The notes below the pieces were generated by a model. It searched no databases and was not told the DNA's origin. It was given only the letters and a program-made list of their open reading frames with translations. The position numbers and the translations under genes are program-made. A stretch of DNA of 64,000 bases from Zea mays (taxonomy: Eukaryota > Streptophyta > Magnoliopsida > Poales > Poaceae): contig NC_050096.1 in the NCBI RefSeq assembly GCF_902167145.1, positions 199,284,566 through 199,348,565 of the forward strand, given 5' to 3'. The stretch's first letter is position 1. Every line of letters starts with the position of its first letter. This document shows positions 1 through 9,046 of the stretch, one piece after another.

Positions 1-2871
1 ATATCGATAGATGTGTCTTTTTTTTCTCTCTATTCTGTGGGATCGGATCAGTTGATTCGCTCACTTTCACTCACTTTTCTTTTGCGCCGATGTGTCCGCA
101 GTTACCTTCCCCATCATGAACTTGGAGACCGAAAGGTGTGGTGCCTAGTTACCCCGTACTGCAATTTACCAATGGCGCTGGGGTGGAAATAAAGGGCAGG
201 CGCACAACACAGAAAGGACCAGCAGCAGCACCACCACCACCGGGCACTAGCTAGCTAGCTCTCTGGTCAATGGAGCATGCAGCTTAGCTGGGATTCAGAC
301 ACTGTTGCTGGCTTGCTGCTGCTGCAATTGCTTGTTCAAGGCGAACACAAGAGAGATCCGAAGCATGGTTGAGTCTCTGGGCGTAGAAAACAGTGCCGGT
401 TTCCATCGGTTAGACAAGAACGCAAGAGAGAGATCGTCCATACGACGTGCATGAGGACCAGATGGAGATTCAGAGACGACCCCATCTTCTTTGCATAAAG
501 AAACTAGATGAAGCTTGTGTCGTCGCCTATAAGAAATGAAACATCTGCATTGTCAGCGTAGTATCCCAGCTGATGGAGAGGACATACCCATGAGGCAATA
601 AATCAAACGACCTTTTAATTTTTACAGCCAATGCATTGCATGCTGCATTATCAAACTGGCGAAAAGTGCTTTTTTTTAAGGGGGGGAAGGCTACCATGGG
701 TTGCATTGACCGAGTGCCCCCTCTCGTAGGGCCTATGCCACATTACTTTCTTGAAAGGCAACCACAGGCTGATCTGGAAGTCCATTCCACGGTGGCATGC
801 ATGGGCGGCGCCACACGTCAGTCATCCGCTCGAGGGCAAGCTTCGGTCGATCGATGACGCTGCCCGGCTGCATGCCGGAGGAATAGTGGAGAAGGGTGCA
901 GAGCAGAGGGATGGTCAGATCATTCCAGTTGCTGCTTTTCGGCACTTGCATATGTGATATATGGAGCAAACAGCACCGCTGGCTGGATGGATCGGATCGC
1001 ATACACCATATATGATCGAAGATGAGCCTAGCCATGCATGTTGCAATATGGACTACTATGTACATCTGTCGCACGTACTAGCTTGATATTAATTCAGTGT
1101 ACATCCAATTACACACATGCATATGCAGTAACTGGACGTTTATTTGCACACTTGCACTATATACACATCGATCAGACGTCGCTCCAGAGTACATTCAGCA
1201 CTGGGTTTTTCTTTTCTTTGGGACTGACTGCTATGCTAGCAAGTCACTAACTCACTATAGCTAGCTAGCTAGCTTTGTCTTGTGTTTTTTTTCCCTGTGG
1301 ATGGATCGTCCTGGCAGTGGAGGAGATTGTTGGTGGGGTGGTGGAGCTGAGATGCAGCATTATTTGAAAGAGATGCGCGTCAAATGATTAAGTCAGGGAC
1401 GCCTTTCCACATATTCGTGATTCAGTTGGGCATATTGCACTGCAGGCAGGCTAGCTAGTTGACCAGAAAAGTGAGTTGTTGTTGCATTGCATTGCATGCA
1501 TGAGATCCAAGTACGTGTTAACCTGGGTAGGATGTTTCCTAACATGATCACACACTTCCCCATCATCATATCACTAGTAAGCTAGCCCTTGCTGGAATGT
1601 ACAGGACCCAACAAAAAGACCATGCATGCATGCATGACTAAAGTCCATAATGTAACACTGACAGACAGAGGATATAGATAGAACAGCCGCGCCGGCCTGA
1701 AGAAACATCAGCAGGTCATCAACCACTTAGTGGCTGCATGCTCCTACTAGTCTCGGCAGGCCATTTCTTTCTAGAGGACAAAAACGCTTGCAAGGGTACT
1801 CTAGCTTAGACGGGCAGAGATCGAGATGGGTAGCTAGTGGGAGGTGTGGTAATGCTGTGCCCATTTGCTGGAGGCTAGCTGCTTGTTGGAGAGCTAGCTA
1901 AGGCGTGGGAGAGGCCAGGGGGGGATAAGAGATGATGCTCGGGCAAGGCAACTTGGGTGGTCGGGCCGAGACCTGCAAAAGGCAAGTAGTAGCTGAGCTG
2001 GGACGACGGCATTGGAGGCCTCTTTTTTCCGATCCCGCTTTACCACTTCTTTCTATCGCATCTCATCGATCCCCCAATCCCAGCCGATCCTCGCTCATCG
2101 TGGCCCCATAATGCGTGCTGCCCGCTAGCTTAGCTGCCATTGCCATTGGAAGCACCAGTCCATAGCAGCGCGTTGCTGCATCCGGCGGCTGCCTGTTGGG
2201 GAGGAGACGATGCATGCACGCGTCCAATCCGGTTGTTCGTTCTCAATAATATCACCCCGGCCCGGCCCGTATTTAGAGATATTCGCCCGAGCGCAGTCCA
2301 GCTAGCACAGCAACGCAGTCGCAGTGCATGCAATGCAAGTTGGAGTCTGTCAGCGTTACGCCATTAGCCTGCCCACCAAATGTGCGGCCGGGCCGGTGCG
2401 TGGTACCGTCCTCCGTCGTCGAATCGGATCGGATCCAGGAGCGCGCGCGGCGGGGCTTCGGAGTTTGGATGCTGTGCTGGTGGCCGGAATCGAGAAGGGG
2501 AATCAGGCAGGCATGCTTGCAACGCAACGCATGGCGGCAAGATGCATGATCTCTCTCCCGGCCGGCCGGGAATGTTGCTGAGACTGAAACGCACAACAAC
2601 CACACCACCACCTGCTAGCTAGCTCATGCTCACCATGGAAAGGAAGCTGTACTGTACTGTCTCTACGCCGACCTTAAGGCTTAAGCTACTGTAGTGCGCG
2701 CGTGTACAGGTTTAGGCACCGAAAACGCCGACCATGCAGTCTGGTCTGAATTCTGATCATGCCATACGCAACGCGCAACAGTACGCCACAGCCCACAGGC
2801 CACAGCCCTGCCTGGCGTGGACCTTTTCTACCTAGCTTCTTATTAAGCATTAAGCTCAGTGGCACACACAC
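1..2871. other. Low-copy non-coding region, no gene recognised
   Basis: No open frame here is long, free of overlap with others, or similar to a family I recognise. The DNA is rich in GCTA and CATG tetranucleotide runs (for example near 243-262, 1257-1276 and 1490-1503), which is common in grass intergenic and promoter DNA. There are no LTR ends or transposase motifs. It could be the regulatory flank of a gene lying to the left of the window; that is inference only. Confidence 0.5.
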
Positions 2872-2874
2872 TAA

Positions 2875-3000
2875 GGTCTTGTTCGTTTGTGCCGGATTGG
2901 TGAGTCGGAACGAATCCTAACCGAATTGCTTCTCTAATTTATATAAATTTTGATTAGCTGGAACGATTCCGGGTGCAATCCGACACAAACGAACAAGGCC
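2875..3000. mobile_element. Tourist-like MITE (PIF/Harbinger type), 126 bp
   Basis: The ends are inverted copies: GGTCTTGTTCGTTTGTG on the left and CACAAACGAACAAGGCC on the right, extending about 24 bp with few mismatches. The element is flanked by direct TAA copies at 2872-2874 and 3001-3003, the 3-bp target duplication typical of PIF/Harbinger elements. It has no coding capacity, so it would have been mobilised by a transposase encoded elsewhere. Confidence 0.85.
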
Positions 3001-3003
3001 TAA

Positions 3004-4342
3004 CTGGATTCAGTTCAGACAAAGACGACGATGATGTGCATCCACCTCCACCTACACGTACGGCCAGTAGTCGAGTTCCTCTGGGCTGCCCCAGCTGCTT
3101 GCACTGCACTGCACGCGTTGCAGTTCGCAGGCATGGCATGGGTTCCAGTCGACGACAGGAGGACGAGGAGCCGGCCGCCATGTGGCCACCAGACCCGAAC
3201 GGTCGAGGCAACAGCTAGCCGGCCCAGCTGCCACTGCGCCATTCCTCCCCGGAACTGGAGCCGCGCGCGCGCCCTAACAGATCATTAAGCCCCCAAAGGA
3301 TCAGATCGCATCTTATCGGATCGGATCGGATCGGCAGCGAGCCAGCGACGACGGAACGGCGGCCAGGGCGCTAGCTAGCTTTCGCGGTGCACCAACTCTG
3401 CCATCTCCCCCAATCGATCCAGCTAGCTACGTACCGAGCTGGCGGTGGGCTGGTGCATGCCGACGCACGGCTGATGTGGCCTGCAACTGGCCATTGCCCT
3501 CTTCCCCCCTCCCAGAGGTGGCGTCGTGGTGCGCGTGCATGCATGCAGCTAACTAGATAGCTAGCTACTAGCTGTGTGTGTGCGTGCGTGCGCGCGTGCG
3601 TCCACGGCTCCACGCCGGCTGGCTCTGGATCGGAATCGGAGGCAGAGATGAACGAACCAGCTGCTAGCAGGGGAGGGCGGCTCCGATCCATTAGTTCCAC
3701 TATACGCAGTGCAGGCTTCCTGCCACTGCCATTCCAGCTAGCTCGTGACCGATCTTATCCTGCAAAGCCGACGGCGACGACGTGCTGGTGCTGCTGCCGA
3801 TGTGGCCACTGCTTGTATGGATGCTCTCTCTGGTCTTGTTTATATATATGGACTCTTGTGTGCATTATTAAAGACGAGCGCAGCGAGATCCGGGGCAATG
3901 CGTCCAACAAGCAACACTGTCGTCTCGTCCGTCGCGCGCGTGTACGAGGTTTCAGAGCTAGCACTGCAGTAGTAGTAGTGGCTAGTAGCTGTTGCCTGTT
4001 GGTGCCTGTGGCTGTGGCGTGTGTGTGTGGGGACGACGTCGACAGCGTAGTTGCGTCTACTCGTCGTCTAGACAGCAGCTGCTGCTACGCGCGAGCGCCG
4101 AGCTAGCCTACCAATCGTGGAGAGCCCAATCATGCGGGAACAGGATCCCACTACTTCCACAGTTCCACTAACAAAGTTTTGGAAGAAATTCTTACCGGCC
4201 GGCCGAATCACCGACCGTATCCATGCATAAGAGTGGAGCAGGATTACACTTTCATTCACTACCCGTTCAGAAATCCTATCACTGTAGATTTTCTGAACCG
4301 GTAAAACAAAAGTGCCAACAATGAACCTACTCATCACTGTCG
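3004..4342. other. Low-copy non-coding region with small palindromes at its right end
   Basis: No gene is supported. There is a short GGATC/GGATCGGATC run near 3300-3335 and GCTA repeats. Near 4265-4305 and 4331-4350 are palindromic modules built on a GTTCAGAAATC / GATTTTCTGAAC pair and an ATCACTGTCGGTT motif. They look like the subterminal hairpins of an older, decayed transposon into which the hAT-like element jumped. A Cys/Ala-rich open frame at 3576-4106 is low complexity and is not called. Confidence 0.45.
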
Positions 4343-4432
4343 GTTCTAGATAGTGGTGTTCAAACGCGCCACCCGACCCGGTCCCACTACAAGAATACTT
4401 AGGACTCCCGTCGGCTAATATAATCCCCATCA

Positions 4433-4663
4433 GTTTTGTCGTAAGCCGACGGCTATAAAGCAATCCTGTCGGCTGTGGGGTAGCCGACGAGAGTTAAGGA
4501 ATCCCCGTCGACCGCGCGCAATCTCTGTCGGCTGTGGGGGTAGCCGACGGGAGTTAAGGAATCCCCGTCGGCCTGGTCGCGCGGTCGACGGGGATTCCTT
4601 AACTCTCGTCGGCTACCCCACAGCCGACAGGATTGCTTTATAGCCGTCGACTTACGACAAAAC
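4433..4663. repeat. 86-bp near-perfect inverted repeat in the CACTA left subterminal region
   Basis: The arm 4433-4518 is the reverse complement of 4578-4663 with one mismatch by my reading, separated by a 59-bp spacer (4519-4577). Each arm holds several GTCGGC/GCCGAC motifs. A transcript across it would fold into a long, nearly perfect hairpin. Beyond this block, single subterminal motifs continue to about 4830. Confidence 0.9.
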
Positions 4664-5130
4664 CGACGGGAGTTACAAATGTTAGGACGCGCCCCGACCA
4701 TTCAAATTTACAATCCCCGTCGGTGGGTTGATCAGGCCGACGGGCGTTAATAATCCCTGTCGGCCTTTGTGCCAGGCCGGCGGGAGTTACTAATCCCCGT
4801 CGGCCTCTTTTTGAAGCCGACGGGAGTTACTGATTATAGGACGCGCCCGAGCGTTCAATCTTCATTTTTTCTACGTTCCTACCACCGCCGCCGCCCGTCT
4901 TCTTCCTCGCACTCGCTGCCGCCCGTCTTGCCAACAGCCGACCGTCTGGCCCGCCACCGCCGCCGCCTGTTCTCCCCCACCGAGGGCGTCGCCCGCACCC
5001 GCCCCTACCCCAGCCGTCGACCCGCCACGGCTCCATCTAGCTGCGCCCGCGCCCCGCCACCGCCGCCGCTGCCCGTCTTGCCAACCGCCGGCCGTCTGGC
5101 CCGCCGCCGCCGCCGCCTGTTCTCCCCCAC
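4664..5130. repeat. CACTA left subterminal motifs and GC-rich tandem units
   Basis: GCCGACGGGAGTTA-type motifs recur at about 4665, 4735, 4785 and 4820. From about 4890 the sequence becomes very GC-rich with CCGCCGCCG runs and a unit of about 100-150 bp starting CCCACCGAGGGCGTCGCCC. The unit is interrupted at 5130 by Copia A and resumes at 14381. The translated frames are proline/arginine-rich low complexity. It is most likely the 5' untranslated region of the CACTA transcript, although a captured host fragment cannot be excluded. Confidence 0.6.
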
Positions 5131-6348
5131 TGAAAGGGAATTAGGCTTACACCTATTTTCCTAATTGATTTTGGTGGTTGAATTGCCCAACACAAATAAT
5201 TGGACTAACTAGTTTGCTCTAGTCTATAAGTTAAATAGGTGCCAAAGGTTCACACTAAGCCAATAAAAAGACCAAGAAAATGGTTCAACAAAAAGAGCAA
5301 GGGATAACCGAAGTGCTCCCTGGTCTGGTACACCGGACTGACCGGTGCACCAGGGGACTCCAAGCCAAACTTCGCACCTTCGGGAATTTTCAGAGGCGCT
5401 TCACTATAATTCACACCACCGGACAGTGTCCGGTGCTCCAGAGGAGAGCGACTCTGAACTCGCCAGCTTCGGGAATCCGCTCCGCTATAATTCACCGGAC
5501 ATGTCCGGTGAGCCAGCGGAGCAACGGCTACTTCGCGCCAACGGTCGACTGCAACGCATTAAATGCGCGCCAGCGCGCGCAGAGGAGCAGAGCACGCGCG
5601 GGTGGCACACCGGACAGTCTACAGGACTTGTCCGGTGCACCACCGGACAGCCAGGCGGGCCCACACGTCAGAGCTCCAACGGTCGGAACCCAACGGTCTG
5701 GTGACGTGGCTGGCGCACCGGACTGTCCGGTGCGCCATGCGACAACAGCCTCCACCAAACGGCTAGTTTGGTGGTTGGGGTTATAAATACCCCCAACCAC
5801 CCCACATTCAAGTCATCCAAGTTTTCCACCTTCCAACTACTTACAAGAGCTCTAGCATTCAATTCCAGACACACTCAAGTGATCAAATCCTCTCCCAATT
5901 CCACACAAAGCATTAGTGACTAGTGAGAGAGATTTGTTGTGTTCTTTTGAGCTCTTGAGCTTGGATTGCTTCTTTTCTTTCTCAATCTTTCTTGAGATCA
6001 AACTCACTTGTAATTGAGGCAAGAGACACCAATTGTGTGGTGGTCCTTGCGGGAACTTTGTGTTCCATTTGTTTGAGAAGAAGCTCACTCGGTCCGAGGG
6101 ACCGTTTGAGAGAGGGAAAGGGTTGAAAGAGACCCGGTCTTTGTGACCACCTCAACGGGGAGTAGGTTTGCAAGAACCGAACCTCGGTAAAACAAATCTG
6201 CGTGTCACACTCTTTATTCGCTTGCGATTTGTTTTGCTCCCTCTCTTTCGGACTCGATTATATTTCTAATGCTAACCCGGCTTGTAGTTGTGATTAAGTT
6301 TGTAAATTTTAGATTCACCCTATTCACCCCCCCTCTAGGCGACTTTCA
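5131..6348 (+). repeat. Copia A 5' LTR (1,218 bp)
   Basis: It starts TGAAAGGG and ends GACTTTCA. A TATAAATA box lies near 5780 in GGGGTTATAAATACCCCC, so transcription probably starts a few tens of bases downstream. Upstream are clusters of CACCGGAC/GTCCGGTG palindromes. It is 64 bp shorter than its partner, and the length differences fall inside these palindrome clusters. Confidence 0.92.
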
Positions 6349-6350
6349 AT

Positions 6351-6362
6351 TGGTATCAGAGC
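6351..6362 (+). other. Copia A primer-binding site (initiator Met-tRNA type)
   Basis: TGGTATCAGAGC lies two bases after the 5' LTR end and matches the 3' end of plant initiator methionine tRNA, the usual primer for Ty1/copia minus-strand DNA synthesis. Confidence 0.9.
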
Positions 6363-6396
6363 CCGGTGCTTCATTAGAGCCTAACCGCTCGAAGTG

Positions 6397-9033
6397 ATGT
6401 CGGGAGAACACGCCAAGAAGGAGATGGAGACCGGCGACAAGCCCACTACAAGCCACGGGAAGGCTTCATCGAAAGAGTCCCGCAAAAATAGGAAAGGGAA
6501 GGAGAAGAAAGCCTCTTCCCACAAGTCGCATCGGAGTGGCGACAAGAAAAAGAAGATGAGGAAGGTGGTCTACTACGAGACCGATACTTCATCACCTTCC
6601 ACCTCCGGCTCCGATGCGCCCTCCGTAACTTCTAAGCGCCATGAGCGCAAGAAGTTTAGTAAGATCCCCCTACGCTACCCTCGCATTCCTAAACATACTC
6701 CATTACTTTCCGTTCCATTAGGCAAACCGCCAACCTTTGACGGTGAAGATTATGCTAGGTGTAGTGATTTGATGAAATTTCACCTAACCTCACTCCACAA
6801 AAGTATATGGAATGTTGTTGAGTTTGGAGCACAGGTACCATCCATAGGGGATGAGGATTATGATGAGGACGAGGTAGCCCAAATCGAGCACTTCAACTCC
6901 CAAGCCACAACTATACTCCTCGCCTCTCTAAGTCGAGAGGAGTATAACAAGGTGCAAAGATTAAAGAGCACCAAGGAAGTTTGGGACGTGCTCAAGACCG
7001 CGCACGAGGGAGATGAACTAACCAAGATCACCAAGCGGGAGACGATCGAGGGGGAGCTCGGTCGCTTTCGGCTTCGCAAAGGTGAAGAGCCACAAGACAT
7101 GTACAACCGGCTCAAAACCTTGGTGAACCAAGTGCGCAACCTCGGGAGCAAAAAGTGGGATGACCACGAGATGGTTAAGTTTATTCTTAGATCACTCATT
7201 TTCCTTAACCCAACTCAAGTTCAATTAATTCGTGGTAATCCTAGATATACACTAATGACTCCCGAGGAAGTAATCGGGAATTTTGTGAGCTTTGAGTATA
7301 TGATCAAGGTCTCAAAGAAAATCAACGAGCTAGATGATCCCTCCACATCCGAAGCACAACCGGTTGCATTCAAGGCAACAGAGGAGAAGAATGAGGAGTC
7401 TACATCAAGTAGACAACCAATCGACGCCTCAAAGCTCGACAATGAGGAAATGGCGCTCGTCATCAAGAACTTCCGCCAAATCCTCAAGCAAAGGAGGGGG
7501 AAAGATTACAAGCCCCGCTCCAAGAAGGTTTGCTACAAGTGTGGTAAGCCCGGTCACTTTATAGCAAAATGCCCTATTTCTAGTGACAGTGACAGGGGCG
7601 ACGACAAGAAGGGGAGAAGAAAGGAGAAGAAGAAATACTACAAGAAGAAAGGTGGCGACGCCCATGTATGCCGCGAGTGGGACTCGGACGAGAGCTCCTC
7701 CGACTCCTCCTCCGACGAGGACGCCGCCAACATCGCCATCAACAAAGGCCTTCTCTTCCCCAATGTCGGCCACAAGTGCCTCATGGCAAAGGACGGCAAA
7801 AAGAAGAAGGTTAAATCCAAATCCTCCACTAGATATGAGTCCTCTAGCGATGATAATGCTAGTAATGAGGAAGATAATTTGCGTACTCTTTTTGCCAACT
7901 TAAACATGCAACAAAAAGGAAAATTAAATGAATTGATTAGTGCTATCCATGAGAAGGATGATCTCTTGGACTCCCAAGAGGACATCCTTATTAAAGAAAA
8001 GAAGAAGCGTGTTAAAGTTAAAAATGCTTACGCTCTAGAAGTAGAAAAATATGAAAAACTATCTAGTGAGCTAAGCACTTGCCATGAGACTATAGACAAC
8101 CTTAGAAATGGGAATGCTAATTTGTTAGCTAAGGTTGATTCAAATGTTTGTGATGTTTCAATTCCCAATCTTAGAAATGATAATGATAATTTGCTTGCTA
8201 AGATTGAAGAATTAAACATTACTCTTGGTAGCCTTAGGAATGAAAATGAAAATTTGCTTGCTAAGGCTAAAGAACTTGATGTTTGCAATATTACAATTTC
8301 CGATCTTAGGGATAAAAATGATATATTGCATGCTAAGATTGTTGAACTTAATTCTTGCAAACCCTCTACATCTACCGTTGAACACACTACTATTTGCACT
8401 AGATGTAGAGATGTTAACATTGATGCTATTCATGATCACATGGCTTTAATTAAACAACAAAATGATCATATAGCAAAATTAGATGCTAAAATTGCCGAGC
8501 ATGAACTTGAGAATGAAAAATTTAAATTTGCTCGTAGTATGCTTTATAGTGGGAGATGCCCTGGCATTAAGGATGGCATTGGCTTCCAAAAGGGGGACAA
8601 TGTCAAACTTAATGCCCCTCCTAAGAAATTGTCTAATTTTGTTAAGGGCAAGGCTCCCATGCCTCAGGATAACGAGGGTTACATTTTGTACCCTGCCGGT
8701 TACCCTGAGAGCAAAATTAGGAGAATTCATTCTAGGAAGTCTCACTCTAGCCCTAACCATGCTTTTATGTATAAGGGTGAGACATTTAGTTCTAGGCAAC
8801 CAACCCATGCTAAGTTGCCTAAGAAGAAAACTCCTAGTGCATCAAATGATCATGACATTTCATTTAAAACTTTTGATGCATCATATGTTTTAACTAACAA
8901 ATCCGACAAGGTAGTTACCAAGTATGTTGGGGGCAAACACAAGGGATCAAAAACTTGTGTTTGGGTACCCAAAGTTCTTGTATCTAATGCCAAAGGACCC
9001 AAAACCATTTGGGTACCTAAAGTGAAGAACTAA
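6397..9033 (+). CDS. gag: Copia A Gag (878 aa), intact
   Basis: This is the retrotransposon capsid protein, which packages element RNA in cytoplasmic particles. The start chosen is the ATG 34 bases after the primer-binding site. The first 100 residues are Lys/Ser-rich and charged. The copia-type Gag domain spans about residues 105-330 and a zinc knuckle CX2CX4HX4C lies near residues 379-392. An acidic Asp/Ser tract follows. From about residue 500 to 720 there is a predicted coiled coil built of repeated units around LRNENxNLLAK. Compared with Copia B and C the basic N-terminal tract is about 20 residues shorter. The frame ends in TAA at 9031-9033, just before pol. It is intact, so it could serve the defective copies in trans. 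Confidence 0.9.
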   Translation: MSGEHAKKEMETGDKPTTSHGKASSKESRKNRKGKEKKASSHKSHRSGDKKKKMRKVVYYETDTSSPSTSGSDAPSVTSKRHERKKFSKIPLRYPRIPKHTPLLSVPLGKPPTFDGEDYARCSDLMKFHLTSLHKSIWNVVEFGAQVPSIGDEDYDEDEVAQIEHFNSQATTILLASLSREEYNKVQRLKSTKEVWDVLKTAHEGDELTKITKRETIEGELGRFRLRKGEEPQDMYNRLKTLVNQVRNLGSKKWDDHEMVKFILRSLIFLNPTQVQLIRGNPRYTLMTPEEVIGNFVSFEYMIKVSKKINELDDPSTSEAQPVAFKATEEKNEESTSSRQPIDASKLDNEEMALVIKNFRQILKQRRGKDYKPRSKKVCYKCGKPGHFIAKCPISSDSDRGDDKKGRRKEKKKYYKKKGGDAHVCREWDSDESSSDSSSDEDAANIAINKGLLFPNVGHKCLMAKDGKKKKVKSKSSTRYESSSDDNASNEEDNLRTLFANLNMQQKGKLNELISAIHEKDDLLDSQEDILIKEKKKRVKVKNAYALEVEKYEKLSSELSTCHETIDNLRNGNANLLAKVDSNVCDVSIPNLRNDNDNLLAKIEELNITLGSLRNENENLLAKAKELDVCNITISDLRDKNDILHAKIVELNSCKPSTSTVEHTTICTRCRDVNIDAIHDHMALIKQQNDHIAKLDAKIAEHELENEKFKFARSMLYSGRCPGIKDGIGFQKGDNVKLNAPPKKLSNFVKGKAPMPQDNEGYILYPAGYPESKIRRIHSRKSHSSPNHAFMYKGETFSSRQPTHAKLPKKKTPSASNDHDISFKTFDASYVLTNKSDKVVTKYVGGKHKGSKTCVWVPKVLVSNAKGPKTIWVPKVKN

Positions 9034-9046
9034 ACTTGTTTTGTAG

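Noticed and set aside
3289..3312. Sequence resembling miR393 (CCAAAGGATCAGATCGCAT)
   Set aside because: Several mismatches to the mature form and no complementary arm nearby to make a precursor hairpin.
3576..4106. 176-residue plus-strand frame near the left side
   Set aside because: Composition is Cys/Ala/Arg-rich and irregular. There is no domain, no splice context and no support from neighbouring frames.
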